DNA of 64,000 nucleotides, from NCBI GenBank assembly GCA_905236635.1, contig CAJOCJ010000012.1, positions 42,274 through 106,273 on the forward strand, written 5' to 3'. Position numbers and translations under genes: made by a program. The notes under the pieces are model-generated. The model was not told the origin of the DNA and did no database searches. It was given only the letters and a program-made list of their open reading frames with translations. This stretch comes from an uncultured Bacteroidales bacterium. Its GTDB lineage: Bacteria; Bacteroidota; Bacteroidia; Bacteroidales; F082. This document shows, piece by piece, positions 16,033 to 27,016 of the stretch. Positions within the stretch are counted from its first letter, which is position 1; the number at the start of each line of letters is the position of its first letter.

Positions 16033-16103
16033 AGGTACCAGACGGAATCGAACCGCCGTAAAAGGTTTTGCAGACCTTCGCCTAGCCACTCGGCCATGAT
16101 ACC
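16033..16103 (-). tRNA. tRNA-Cys (GCA)
   Basis: The 71-nt cloverleaf on the minus strand has acceptor arms GGTATCA and TGGTACC (one wobble) and D arm GCCGAGTGGCTAGGC. The anticodon stem AGGTC..CCT-type carries loop CTGCAAA with anticodon GCA, and the T arm contains GGTTCGATTCC. CCA is not encoded. Confidence 0.95.
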
Positions 16104-16118
16104 CTGTATTTGGGATTG

Positions 16119-16126
16119 CAAAAATA
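16119..16126 (-). promoter_or_regulatory. -7 promoter element of tRNA-Cys
   Basis: Minus-strand TATTTTTG lies 15 bp upstream of the tRNA 5' end. Confidence 0.6.
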
Positions 16127-16178
16127 CAACTTTTTTCAATATCCCAACGTTTTTTCGAAAATTATTTTTAAATCACGA

Positions 16179-16415
16179 TTATTCTGCAAGCACCGTTATC
16201 TTGTTTTCCAGCACCTCGCACACGCCGCCCTTAATGTCGAAATACTGAAGCTGCCCGGCAGCGTCCTGCACCTTGGCGCGACCTGGCCCCAACGCCGCGA
16301 TCATAGGGGCGTGGTTGTTCAAAATCTCGAAAAGCCCGTCGCTGCCGGGCAGTTGCACCAACTCAACGTCGCCGGAGAAAATCTGCTTGTCGGGAGATGT
16401 GATCTCAAGTCTCAT
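16179..16415 (-). CDS. atpC: F-type ATP synthase epsilon subunit, short form
   Basis: The 78-residue protein matches the N-terminal beta-barrel domain of the epsilon subunit (MRLEITSPDKQIFSGDVELV, then GLFEILNNHAPMIAALGPG). The C-terminal two-helix domain, which is inhibitory in longer homologues of about 135 residues, is absent, as is usual in Bacteroidota. It lies 3 bp after atpD, so it is co-transcribed. No other ATP synthase genes follow; tRNA-Cys is next. Confidence 0.92.
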   Translation of the reverse strand: MRLEITSPDKQIFSGDVELVQLPGSDGLFEILNNHAPMIAALGPGRAKVQDAAGQLQYFDIKGGVCEVLENKITVLAE

Positions 16416-16418
16416 GGC

Positions 16419-18491
<2,073 letters not shown>

Positions 18492-18495
<4 letters not shown>

Positions 18496-18890
18496 TTTCT
18501 CTTGTTCTGTTGCATCTTGGCTTCGACGCTAAGAGTGGCGTGCGGCACAGCGCGCAGACGCTCCTTAGGGATGAGCTTGCCTGTCACACGGCAGATGCCG
18601 TAAGTCTTGTTCTCGATGCGTATCAAGGCGTTCTCGAGGTTCTTGATGTACTTCGCCTGACGCACTGCAAGAGCACTGTTTTCTTCCTTCGACAAGACTG
18701 CTGCGCCTTCTTCCAAAATCTTGAAGGTAGGGGCGGTGTCGTCGGAGTTGTCGCCAGTGGCGATGTTTTCCTGCAACAAGGCGAGGTCTTTGCGAGCCTG
18801 TTCCAATCTATCCAGAATCAATGCCTTGAATTCTGCCAGTTCTTCGTCAGAATATCTGGTTTTTTCTGATGTGTTGACTGTTTCTTCCAT
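18492..18890 (-). CDS. DksA/TraR-family protein lacking most zinc ligands
   Basis: At 132 residues this protein has an N-terminal coiled-coil region (about 15-95) and a C-terminal TYGICRVTGKLIPKERLRAVPHATLS. This corresponds to the DksA zinc finger region, where GICxxxGxxIPxxRL is kept but only one cysteine remains. It should act on RNA polymerase like other DksA/TraR proteins, but without a classical four-Cys finger. The position between ileS and lspA is conserved in Bacteroidota. Confidence 0.88.
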
Positions 18891-18910
18891 ATCTGAATCT
18901 CCAATATTTG

Positions 18911-21900
18911 TTATGCTTTCTTTATTGTTAATTTTGCTGAAATCTTATCCACAAGTTCCTGAGCCTCAACGCCTTCGAGTTTATCGACCATCTGCAGTGT
19001 GGCAAGGGTCTCGTTGCAGATATACTCTCCGAAACGCTCCACCGGCTTCATGATGTCGGCGTTCTTCTCTATCGTAAGGATGATCTTGTCGGTGACTTCG
19101 AGGCCGCTGTCTTTTCTCATGTTCTGGACACGGTTGATGATCTCTCTTGCAAGGCCTTCCTCAAAGAGCTCCTGCGAGATGGTGATGTCGAGGGCAACGG
19201 TCATGTTGTCCTGTGTTGTCACTGTCCAGCCCGGGATATCCTCCGTGGTGATGAGAGCGTCTTCCAAAATGAGGTTAACCTCTTGACCCTCAACGGCTAT
19301 CGTTGCTCCGCCATTTTTCTCGAAGTTGCGGATGTCGTCCTGGCTCATAGTGTTGAAATACTTCGTGAGTTGGCCCATCAGCTTGGCGTAACGTGTCTTC
19401 AAAGAGGCGAAGTTAGGTCTTACCTTCTTCACCAAAATGTTGAGCTCGCCTGTGAGATATTCGGCTTTCTTCACGTTGACTTCCGAAAGGATGAGGCCTT
19501 CGACCTTCTGCAGCTGCTGCATCATCTCGTCGCTCAACACTGGAATCATGATTCTCGACAATGGCTGACGCACGCGGATGTTGGCTTTCTTTCTCAACGA
19601 GAGCACCATAGAGGCGACGAGCTGTGCCATCTCCATACGCTCCTCGAGTTTCTTGTCGATGAACTTCTCATTTGCCTTCGGGAATCTTGTCAGATGCACC
19701 GACTCTGCGCTGTCGCGATGTGTCACGGCGTTGAGGTCACGGTAGAGTTGTTCACTGAAGAACGGCGCGATAGGAGAGATGAGACGTGCCAAGGTGTCAA
19801 GACATGTGTACAACGTCTGATATGCCGAGGTCTTGTCGTCAGAGCCGTTGCTCTTCCAGAAACGACGCCGTGAGAGGCGCACGTACCAGTTGCTCAAGTG
19901 GGCGTCGACGAAGTTGCCAATGGCACGGCCTGCCTTGGTAGGCTCATAAGCCTCGTAGTCTTTCTCAACCTCCAAAATCAAGGAGTTGAGCTCCGAGAGT
20001 ATCCATCTGTCAATCTCTGGACGTTTCTCAAACGGGATGTCGGCTTCTTTGTACTCGAATCCGTCGATGTTGGCGTAGAGCGCGAAGAAGGCGTAGGTGT
20101 TGTATAATGTGCCGAAGAACTTACGGCGGACATCGTCGACGCCGTCTTCGTCGAATTTCAGGTTGTCCCAAGGCTGCGAGTTGGTCATCATATACCATCT
20201 CACGGCATCGGCACCATATTTGGTGATGGCACCAAACGGGTCAACGGCGTTGCCCAAGCGTTTCGACATCTTGTTGCCGTTCTTGTCGAGCACCAAGCCG
20301 TTGGAAATCACGTTCTTATATGCCACCGAGTCGAAGCACATCGTGGCGATGGCGTGCAAGGTGAAGAACCAACCACGTGTCTGGTCGACGCCTTCGGCGA
20401 TGAAGTCGGCCGGGAATGTCTTGTCGTTGAGCTGGCCTGGCTTGCCCATGTAATGAATCTGTGCGTAAGGCATCGCGCCTGAGTCAAACCACACGTCGAT
20501 GAGGTCTGGTTCGCGGAACATCTTCTTGCCTGACTTTGAAACCAAGACGACACCATCAATATACGGTCTGTGCAGGTCAAACTTGGTGTAATCCTCTGAT
20601 TTATAAGGATTTTCCTTCATGAATCCCGCCTTGACAGATTTCTCAATCTCTTCGCGGAGTTGTGCCACGCTGCCGATGCATATCTCTTCGTTGCCGTCTT
20701 CTGTGCGCCAGATTGGCAGTGGAGTGCCCCAGTAACGTGAACGTGAGAGGTTCCAGTCGACGAGGTTCTCGAGCCAGTTGCCGAAACGTCCGCTACCTGT
20801 CGCCTCAGGTTTCCAGTTGATGGTCTTGTTGAGCTCTATCATCCTGTCTTTCAACGCTGTGGTCTTGATAAACCAGCTGTCGAGAGGGTAGTAGAGGACC
20901 GGTTTGTCGGTACGCCAGCAGTGCGGGTAGTTGTGGGTGTGTTTCTCACTCTTGAAGAGCTTGCCCTGTTCCTTCAGCATTATGACAATCTCGACATCCA
21001 ATGAGATATCTTTGTCGGTCTTTGTCGGGTCGTAGGCGTTTTTCACGAATTTGCCTGCGTATTTTGCATATTCCTCAGCGTCGACATGTGTCTTAACCCA
21101 TTCAGGGTCGAGGTCTTCGAGGAGAAAGAACTTACCTGTCTTATCTACCATCGGCTGAGCCTTGCCGTCTTTGTCGAAGAGGTGCAGCGGCGGTATGTTT
21201 GTCTGTTTTGCCACTCTGTTATCGTCGGCACCGAAGGTAGGAGCGATGTGGACAATGCCGGTACCGTCTTCTGTGGTGACGTAGTCGCCTGGGATGACGC
21301 GGAATCCGTCGCCGTCAGGTTTCACCCAAGGGATGAGCGGCTCGTAGTCGAGTCCGACGAGGTCTTTGCCCTTGCAGGTGCCGAGCACTTCGTAAGGCAG
21401 TTTCTTGTCGCCGACTTTCCAGTCTTCGAACTTCGGTTTCTCTTCTTCCGATGGGAAGAAAGCTGACATCAGAGGCTTTCCTATGATGATGTATATCTGT
21501 TCGCCGCTGTTCGGGTTCACTGTCTTCACGAGGTTGTACTCGATGCCTGGACCGACCGCCAATGCTGTGTTCGACGGCAAGGTCCAAGGTGTTGTGGTCC
21601 ACGCCACAATCTGCACGTCATGGAAGTTCACGTCGACACCAAATGGCAGTTTCTCGAACTTACGCTGTTTGTCTTTCAGGCGGAACATCGCCACGCAGGT
21701 GAGGTCTTTCACGTCGCGGTAGCAGCCAGGCATGTTGAGCTCGTGTGAGCTGAGACCTGTTCCGGCAGCCGGAGAATAAGGCTGGATGGTGTATCCTTTA
21801 TACAGTAACCCTTTGTTATACAAGTCTTTAAGCAAGAACCAAAGGGTCTCGATGTATTCGTTTGTGAAGGTGATATACGGATTGTTGAGGTCAACCCAGT

Positions 21901-22324
21901 AGCCCATCTGGCGTGTGAGGTCGTCCCAGCGGTCTTTGTATTTCATCACCTCTTCGCGGCAGGCGCGGTTGTAGTCATCCACGCTTATCTTCTTGCCGAT
22001 GTCTTCCTTGGTGATGCCGAGTTTCTTCTCAACGCCGAGTTCAACCGGCAGTCCGTGGGTGTCCCATCCTGCCTTGCGGCTTACATATTTTCCCTTTAAG
22101 GTCTGGAAACGGCAGAAGGTGTCCTTGATGGTACGTGCCATCACGTGATGGATGCCTGGCATGCCGTTGGCTGAAGGCGGTCCCTCATAAAATACAAAGG
22201 CGGTGCCGTTCTTCGTGTTTTCCAAACTCTTGTTGAAGATGTCGTTATCTTCCCAAAACTTACGGATCTCATCTGCTATGTTGGTGAGATTCAAAAACTT
22301 ATATTCGCGATATGCGTTTTTCAT
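18911..22324 (-). CDS. ileS: isoleucine--tRNA ligase
   Basis: This class I synthetase of 1137 residues charges tRNA-Ile and edits mischarged valine. The HIGH-type motif is PSANGMPGIHHVMARTIKD near 51-69, the KMSKS-type motif is NKMSKRLGN, and EGVDQTRGWFFTLH and TTTPWTLPSN (editing domain) are present. The C-terminal part is helical without the Cys-rich zinc end of the shorter bacterial form, and the length fits the longer type. It is first gene of an operon with the DksA-like gene, lspA, atpD and atpC. Confidence 0.97.
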   Translation of the reverse strand: MKNAYREYKFLNLTNIADEIRKFWEDNDIFNKSLENTKNGTAFVFYEGPPSANGMPGIHHVMARTIKDTFCRFQTLKGKYVSRKAGWDTHGLPVELGVEKKLGITKEDIGKKISVDDYNRACREEVMKYKDRWDDLTRQMGYWVDLNNPYITFTNEYIETLWFLLKDLYNKGLLYKGYTIQPYSPAAGTGLSSHELNMPGCYRDVKDLTCVAMFRLKDKQRKFEKLPFGVDVNFHDVQIVAWTTTPWTLPSNTALAVGPGIEYNLVKTVNPNSGEQIYIIIGKPLMSAFFPSEEEKPKFEDWKVGDKKLPYEVLGTCKGKDLVGLDYEPLIPWVKPDGDGFRVIPGDYVTTEDGTGIVHIAPTFGADDNRVAKQTNIPPLHLFDKDGKAQPMVDKTGKFFLLEDLDPEWVKTHVDAEEYAKYAGKFVKNAYDPTKTDKDISLDVEIVIMLKEQGKLFKSEKHTHNYPHCWRTDKPVLYYPLDSWFIKTTALKDRMIELNKTINWKPEATGSGRFGNWLENLVDWNLSRSRYWGTPLPIWRTEDGNEEICIGSVAQLREEIEKSVKAGFMKENPYKSEDYTKFDLHRPYIDGVVLVSKSGKKMFREPDLIDVWFDSGAMPYAQIHYMGKPGQLNDKTFPADFIAEGVDQTRGWFFTLHAIATMCFDSVAYKNVISNGLVLDKNGNKMSKRLGNAVDPFGAITKYGADAVRWYMMTNSQPWDNLKFDEDGVDDVRRKFFGTLYNTYAFFALYANIDGFEYKEADIPFEKRPEIDRWILSELNSLILEVEKDYEAYEPTKAGRAIGNFVDAHLSNWYVRLSRRRFWKSNGSDDKTSAYQTLYTCLDTLARLISPIAPFFSEQLYRDLNAVTHRDSAESVHLTRFPKANEKFIDKKLEERMEMAQLVASMVLSLRKKANIRVRQPLSRIMIPVLSDEMMQQLQKVEGLILSEVNVKKAEYLTGELNILVKKVRPNFASLKTRYAKLMGQLTKYFNTMSQDDIRNFEKNGGATIAVEGQEVNLILEDALITTEDIPGWTVTTQDNMTVALDITISQELFEEGLAREIINRVQNMRKDSGLEVTDKIILTIEKNADIMKPVERFGEYICNETLATLQMVDKLEGVEAQELVDKISAKLTIKKA

Positions 22325-22353
22325 AAAACGTATTTATATTTTCAAATAATCTG

Positions 22354-22361
22354 CAAAGATA
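22354..22361 (-). promoter_or_regulatory. -7 promoter element of the ileS operon
   Basis: Minus-strand TATCTTTG followed by C lies 29 bp upstream of the ileS ATG. It is divergent from the ROK-gene promoter 43 bp away. Confidence 0.6.
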
Positions 22362-22403
22362 AAAAAAAGAATTGATTTTAATTGATATTATTTAAAGTTT
22401 TTT

Positions 22404-22411
22404 TAATTTTG
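22404..22411 (+). promoter_or_regulatory. -7 promoter element of the ROK kinase gene
   Basis: TAATTTTG followed by C lies 38 bp upstream of the ATG at 22450. Confidence 0.6.
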
Positions 22412-22449
22412 CGGAGAAATTCATCATTTTGAAATAAAATTTGACAAAT

Positions 22450-23400
22450 ATGAAATTAAATTATTCTATCGGAATCGATATCGGAGGCACCAACACCGAC
22501 ATCGGAATCGTCCGTGCTGACGGCAAGATCATCGACAAGGAAAACCTGCATACCAACGAGTATTTCGACGCTGCTCTTTACGTGAAAGACGTGGCAGATA
22601 AGATCAAGATTTTGCTTAAGAGAAATAATATTTCTGAGATCGACGGCATCGGCATCGGCGCCCCCAACGGCAACACCTATACCGGCAGCATCGACAAGGC
22701 ACCGAATCTCAACTTCAAAGGCCAGGTGAAGCTCGCCGAGATGATGAAGCAACATATTGATACTAAGGTAGTTGTGTCGAACGACGCCAACGCCGCAGCT
22801 TACGGCGAGATGATCTATGGCGGTGCCAAAGATCTCGACCATTTCATTACTTTCACGCTTGGGACAGGTGTCGGAAGCGGCATCATCATCGACAGGAAGC
22901 TGGTGCTTGGTTCGACGAGTACCGCTGGTGAGTTGGGACACTCAATTATCATTATTAACGGAAGGCAATGCGGCTGCGGTCGTAAAGGCTGCCTGGAGAC
23001 TTACACCTCGGCTGGCGGCATCCGTCGCACAGCTCTCGAACTGATGGAGCAGAATCCCAATTATAACGGCACTTTGAGACAAGTCGCCCCAGAAAATCTC
23101 ACATCGAAAATGGTCGGTGACGCTGCCAATGCAGGTGATCCGATAGGATTACAGGTGTTTGAAAATGTTGGTTATCTGCTCGGCATAGCGATGGCCAATG
23201 CGGTGACGTTCTCCGCCCCGCAGGCTATCTTCCTCATGGGAGGTCCGGTGCACGCTGGCGAGGTTCTGATGAAGCCTCTCCGCAAGTCATTTGACGAGCA
23301 TCTGCTGAATATCTTCCAAGGTACGGTGGAGATAAGGGTGTCGGAACTTGCCGACAACGAGGTCGCCATTTTAGGCGCCGCGGCATTGTGCCAACTATAA
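22450..23400 (+). CDS. ROK-family sugar kinase (probable glucokinase)
   Basis: The 316-residue protein from the ATG at 22450 (an upstream TTG is less likely) has the ATP-binding GIDIGGTNTDIG and the substrate region GIGAPNGNTYTG. It also has VSNDANAAAYGE and the ROK zinc motif GRQCGCGRKGCLE. ROK kinases phosphorylate glucose, N-acetylglucosamine or N-acetylmannosamine, or act as repressors; no helix-turn-helix is present, so a kinase is likely. The specificity cannot be read from sequence. It converges with the next gene, overlapping by 6 bp. Confidence 0.9.
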   Translation: MKLNYSIGIDIGGTNTDIGIVRADGKIIDKENLHTNEYFDAALYVKDVADKIKILLKRNNISEIDGIGIGAPNGNTYTGSIDKAPNLNFKGQVKLAEMMKQHIDTKVVVSNDANAAAYGEMIYGGAKDLDHFITFTLGTGVGSGIIIDRKLVLGSTSTAGELGHSIIIINGRQCGCGRKGCLETYTSAGGIRRTALELMEQNPNYNGTLRQVAPENLTSKMVGDAANAGDPIGLQVFENVGYLLGIAMANAVTFSAPQAIFLMGGPVHAGEVLMKPLRKSFDEHLLNIFQGTVEIRVSELADNEVAILGAAALCQL

Positions 23401-23841
23401 TTGTTGTTTCAATTTTTGTACAGGAGAAAAAATCAAACAGCCAACGAGTGCATAAATCGAGACCGCAAGGAGCGACAACATGAATATCGGCTTGTTATGG
23501 TGGTAAAATTTTCTGATAATCACCGCCATCACCGGAATTGACGTGATAGGCAATATAAGCACGAAAAGCCATACGGGATATTTCCTTTGGAAAAGTATGA
23601 TTTTTCGTGCTCTTCTTATCTGTTTCGCTGTCGGATGCTTTTTTCTGCTCTTATAAAACTGGTCAAAAATAATGTCGAAAAAGAAGTAGAAGAAAACAAA
23701 TCCCGCGATTGCTCCCGCTATGGTGGCAGCCAGGGTGACGCTAAACGACAACCCTTCCGCCATGCCCGCCGCCGGCGCGAATAACGTCTTCACAGAAGCC
23801 GTCAGAAACACAGAAAAAATCTTCCAAAACATACTTGTCAT
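23395..23841 (-). CDS. small integral membrane protein of unknown function
   Basis: The 148-residue protein has four hydrophobic stretches (about residues 5-25, 35-58, 90-112, 120-140) with a basic loop KSRKKHPTAKQIRRARK between the second and third. I do not recognise the family. The first ATG (23839-23841) lies inside the dispersed repeat at 23837-23878; an ATG three codons later (MFWK) may be the original start, the repeat having landed at the 5' end. The 3' end overlaps the ROK gene by 6 bp. Confidence 0.7.
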   Translation of the reverse strand: MTSMFWKIFSVFLTASVKTLFAPAAGMAEGLSFSVTLAATIAGAIAGFVFFYFFFDIIFDQFYKSRKKHPTAKQIRRARKIILFQRKYPVWLFVLILPITSIPVMAVIIRKFYHHNKPIFMLSLLAVSIYALVGCLIFSPVQKLKQQL

Positions 23842-23878
23842 TTCGAGCGTAACAAAGTGGAGTCGAGAAATCCTCCAC
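23837..23878. repeat. GTCATTTCGA...GAGAAATCctCCAC dispersed repeat, copy A
   Basis: The left end GTCATTTCGAGCG and right end GAGAAATCCTCCAC match a repeat family also seen at 34242-34283 and inside tsaB at 34782-34819. The core between the ends differs in each copy. Confidence 0.75.
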
Positions 23879-23940
23879 AGTCGACACCCTTTTTTATACC
23901 GTTATTTTAAATTTTTTGTTCCACCTAACAAAAAAAACAC

Positions 23941-23948
23941 TATTTTTG
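23941..23948 (+). promoter_or_regulatory. -7 promoter element of tRNA-Thr
   Basis: TATTTTTG lies 14 bp upstream of the tRNA, with a T-rich TTTTTTG about 22 bp before it. Confidence 0.65.
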
Positions 23949-23962
23949 CAACTCGAAATTAC

Positions 23963-24035
<73 letters not shown>

Positions 24036-24041
24036 CTTTTT

Positions 24042-25955
24042 TTATTTGTCAAGTATCTGATTCGACTTGAACTCCGGCACGATGACCTTCATCTGCTTCA
24101 CTATGTCGAAATCGTTGCACGACGGTAAAATCTCCAACAGTTTTCCTATCTCTATATTCACTTCTTCCTCAGTATATTCACGCACTTTGGCACGCATAAT
24201 CTTCGGATGTTCGGTCGGGATGGTGTTTTCCTTCGTCGCAAGCAACTCCTCATACAACTTCTCACCTGGTCTCAAACCTGTTATCTCAATCTGAACCTCA
24301 GGCATGTGCGACAGCTTTATCATCTTGCTCGCCAAGTCGTAAATCTTGACAGGCTTGCCCATGTCGAACACGAAGATATCATCGTCTTCGCCTATGGCAC
24401 CCGCCTCAAGCACCAGGCTGCAGGCCTCAGGGATAGTCATGAAGTAACGGATGATGTTTCTGTCGGTGACAGTCAGAGGTCCGCCGTGTGCCAACTGCTT
24501 CTTGAACAGCGGGATGACCGAACCGTTGGAGCCTAAGACATTTCCGAAACGTGTGGTCACGAACTTGGTGTTGCTGTTACGGCTCTGGGTGTAAATCTCG
24601 GCAATACGTTTCGTCGCACCCATCACGTTGGTCGGGTTGACAGCCTTGTCGGTCGAAATCATTACAAACTTCTCAACGCCATATTTTATTGCCAGATCGG
24701 CTACAATCTTGGTTCCTCCGACGTTGACGAACACCGCTTCGTAAGGGAAGCTCTCCATCAGAGGCACATGCTTGTATGCCGCCGCATGATAGATAATCTG
24801 AGGCTGGTATTTCTCAAACACCTCCGTCATCTTGTTGATATCCTTCACGTTACCGACGACATACTCCTTCGGCACGGCTAGGTGTTTGTAGGGCTCTTCG
24901 TTGTTTAACTCAAACTGCAGGTCGTACATCGGCGACTCGGCCTGGTCGAACATCACTAGGCACTTCGGGTTGTGCTGCAGCACCTGACGGCATATCTCGC
25001 TACCGATGGACCCTGCGGCACCTGTCACCATCACCACCTTGCCTTCAAGCTCGTGTTTCACGTTTTCTTTACCTAATACTATAGGCTCTCTCTCCAGCAA
25101 ATCTTCAATCTTGATATCTTGAATCTGATTGAAACTCAATTGGTTACCATTGATCCATGAGTCAACATGCGGCACCGATTTCACCGAGACGCCGAGGTCG
25201 ATAAGTTTGTTGACAATTTCATTACGTTTGTCGATACCCAAACTCGGCATAGCCAAAATAATCATCTCGACGCCGTATCTTTTGATGAAATCTTTATTAA
25301 GGACATCTCCTGGCTTGCGAATTCGCACTCCATTTATCGACTTGCCAATTTTCGAATACGAATCGTCAATAAAAGAAACGATATTATATTGCGTCGAAGT
25401 GTCTTGATACAAGGCGTTTTGCGTGATAGGTCCTGCATCACCCGCACCGTAAATCACCACGTTGATCTTATTAGGCTGGGGACGCAGATATTCATTGTAT
25501 ATACGACGGATGATAAGTCGTCCGAACACCATGAAAATCAAAGCGACGATGCATATCAGGAACCATGTGAAATAATTAGGGAAGAACCGGTCTAGGGGTT
25601 TCAGGATAGTTGTATTATTTATCAAATATTTACAGAGACATAATGAGACAAAAATCCACATTGTAGTTTTTGAAACGCGCTCAATATCTTTAAAACCGGT
25701 ATATCTGACAAGTCCTTTGTATGACCCTGTTATTAAAAATCCTAAGATGAAAAAGATAACAGCTGAAATCATCCCTATGAAAAACCAACCCCAATCCACT
25801 CTAGCGTAGTTTGGATAGTAGCCAACCAATGGCACGAACAATATTGCCAGTATTACGAGAAAAATATCAAAAACAAGCACATAACCTCTTGCTAATGATC
25901 CAGAATTGCGTTTTCCGAAAAACAGTTTTGCAATATTTGTCAAAAACTTTTTCAT
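24042..25955 (-). CDS. membrane nucleotide-sugar 4,6-dehydratase (CapD/WbpM family)
   Basis: The 637-residue protein has four N-terminal transmembrane helices (within about 1-150) and a first Rossmann-like domain starting VVIYGAGDAG. The catalytic SDR domain starts VMVTGAAGSIGSEICRQV. The signature STDKAVNPTNVMGATKR has Met in place of the usual catalytic Tyr, as in the WbpM/PglF class. Those enzymes convert UDP-GlcNAc to a 4-keto-6-deoxy sugar at the inner membrane. It is the last gene of the sugar operon and converges with tRNA-Thr. Confidence 0.93.
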   Translation of the reverse strand: MKKFLTNIAKLFFGKRNSGSLARGYVLVFDIFLVILAILFVPLVGYYPNYARVDWGWFFIGMISAVIFFILGFLITGSYKGLVRYTGFKDIERVSKTTMWIFVSLCLCKYLINNTTILKPLDRFFPNYFTWFLICIVALIFMVFGRLIIRRIYNEYLRPQPNKINVVIYGAGDAGPITQNALYQDTSTQYNIVSFIDDSYSKIGKSINGVRIRKPGDVLNKDFIKRYGVEMIILAMPSLGIDKRNEIVNKLIDLGVSVKSVPHVDSWINGNQLSFNQIQDIKIEDLLEREPIVLGKENVKHELEGKVVMVTGAAGSIGSEICRQVLQHNPKCLVMFDQAESPMYDLQFELNNEEPYKHLAVPKEYVVGNVKDINKMTEVFEKYQPQIIYHAAAYKHVPLMESFPYEAVFVNVGGTKIVADLAIKYGVEKFVMISTDKAVNPTNVMGATKRIAEIYTQSRNSNTKFVTTRFGNVLGSNGSVIPLFKKQLAHGGPLTVTDRNIIRYFMTIPEACSLVLEAGAIGEDDDIFVFDMGKPVKIYDLASKMIKLSHMPEVQIEITGLRPGEKLYEELLATKENTIPTEHPKIMRAKVREYTEEEVNIEIGKLLEILPSCNDFDIVKQMKVIVPEFKSNQILDK

Positions 25956-25967
25956 ATTGTTAAAATT

Positions 25968-27014
25968 TTATTTTTGCCATTCTTTAATAAGTTGTTCGTC
26001 TTGCATCTTACAGATGAGCAGACAGTCGTTGTCGTCCACAACTATATAATTATCAAGACCTTGCACTATCACTTTCTTTCTTCCGAACGAGCGAACTATG
26101 CAGTCTTTGCTGTCGACCATCATGATGTTTTTGCCGATAACGGCATTTTTCTTATTGTCGTAAGGGATATGTGTGTAGAGACTGCCCCATGTACCGATGT
26201 CGCTCCAGCCGAAACTGGCAGGATATACTAACACATCCTTCGATTTCTCCATCACCGCATAGTCGATGCTGATGTTGGGACACGTAGGGAAGAGCTCGTC
26301 GACGACGTTTTGTTCGTCGTTTTTGTAGAAATGTGGCTCTATCTTGTCGAAAACTGCTGCCAAGTCAGGCACTAGCTGGGCGATGGTCTTGACCACCATT
26401 TTCACGTTCCAGATGAAGATACCAGCATTCCAGTAATAACCGCCGTCTGCCAAGTATTTCTTGGCGGTCTCGAGGTTAGGCTTCTCCTTGAAGGCCTCCA
26501 CTTTTTGTATCTTTTCCTTTGAACTGGCATCCACAGCCTTGATATAACCGTAGCCTGTTTCTGGTCTCGTCGGCATCATGCCCAAAGTCACAATGACATC
26601 ATTATTCTTGGTATAATCAAGCGATTCCTTTATTACCTCTTGAAAATGTGGTACGTCTAGAACCAGGTGGTCGGCAGGGGAGAACACCAAGTTAGCATCA
26701 GGATATTTGGCGTAAATCTTACGGCTCACATATTCGATGCAAGGTGCCGTATTGCGCATGATTGGTTCCATAAGTATCTGAGTCTCAGGAACTTGTGGAA
26801 GCTGCTCCATCACTATGTCCTTATATTTTTTCGATGTGACAATCCACACATGGTCGGGTTCTATGATGCCTTTGAAACGCTCCACTGTGAGCTGTATCAT
26901 GGTCTTCCCGATACCCATCACGTCGATAAACTGCTTGGGTTTTTCAGGTATCGACATCGGCCAGAAACGCGAGCCGACGCCGCCTGCCATGATTATAAGA
27001 TGGTTGTTATTCAT
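25968..27014 (-). CDS. manC: mannose-1-phosphate guanylyltransferase
   Basis: The 348-residue protein (ATG at 27014; an upstream TTG would add two residues) has the nucleotidyltransferase motif IMAGGVGSRFWPMS and the sugar-binding loop EKPKQF. FSPADHLV and GWSDIGTWGSLY are also typical of GDP-mannose pyrophosphorylase. The C-terminal isomerase domain of long bifunctional forms is absent. It makes GDP-mannose, a precursor for mannose, fucose and related residues. It starts 2 bp after galE. Confidence 0.93.
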   Translation of the reverse strand: MNNNHLIIMAGGVGSRFWPMSIPEKPKQFIDVMGIGKTMIQLTVERFKGIIEPDHVWIVTSKKYKDIVMEQLPQVPETQILMEPIMRNTAPCIEYVSRKIYAKYPDANLVFSPADHLVLDVPHFQEVIKESLDYTKNNDVIVTLGMMPTRPETGYGYIKAVDASSKEKIQKVEAFKEKPNLETAKKYLADGGYYWNAGIFIWNVKMVVKTIAQLVPDLAAVFDKIEPHFYKNDEQNVVDELFPTCPNISIDYAVMEKSKDVLVYPASFGWSDIGTWGSLYTHIPYDNKKNAVIGKNIMMVDSKDCIVRSFGRKKVIVQGLDNYIVVDDNDCLLICKMQDEQLIKEWQK

Positions 27015-27016
27015 TA

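Noticed and set aside
18945..18953. TTATCCACA DnaA-box matches here, at 15977-15985 and at 33005-33013, as signs of an origin
   Set aside because: They are single boxes kilobases apart, two of them inside genes, with no cluster or AT-rich unwinding element nearby.
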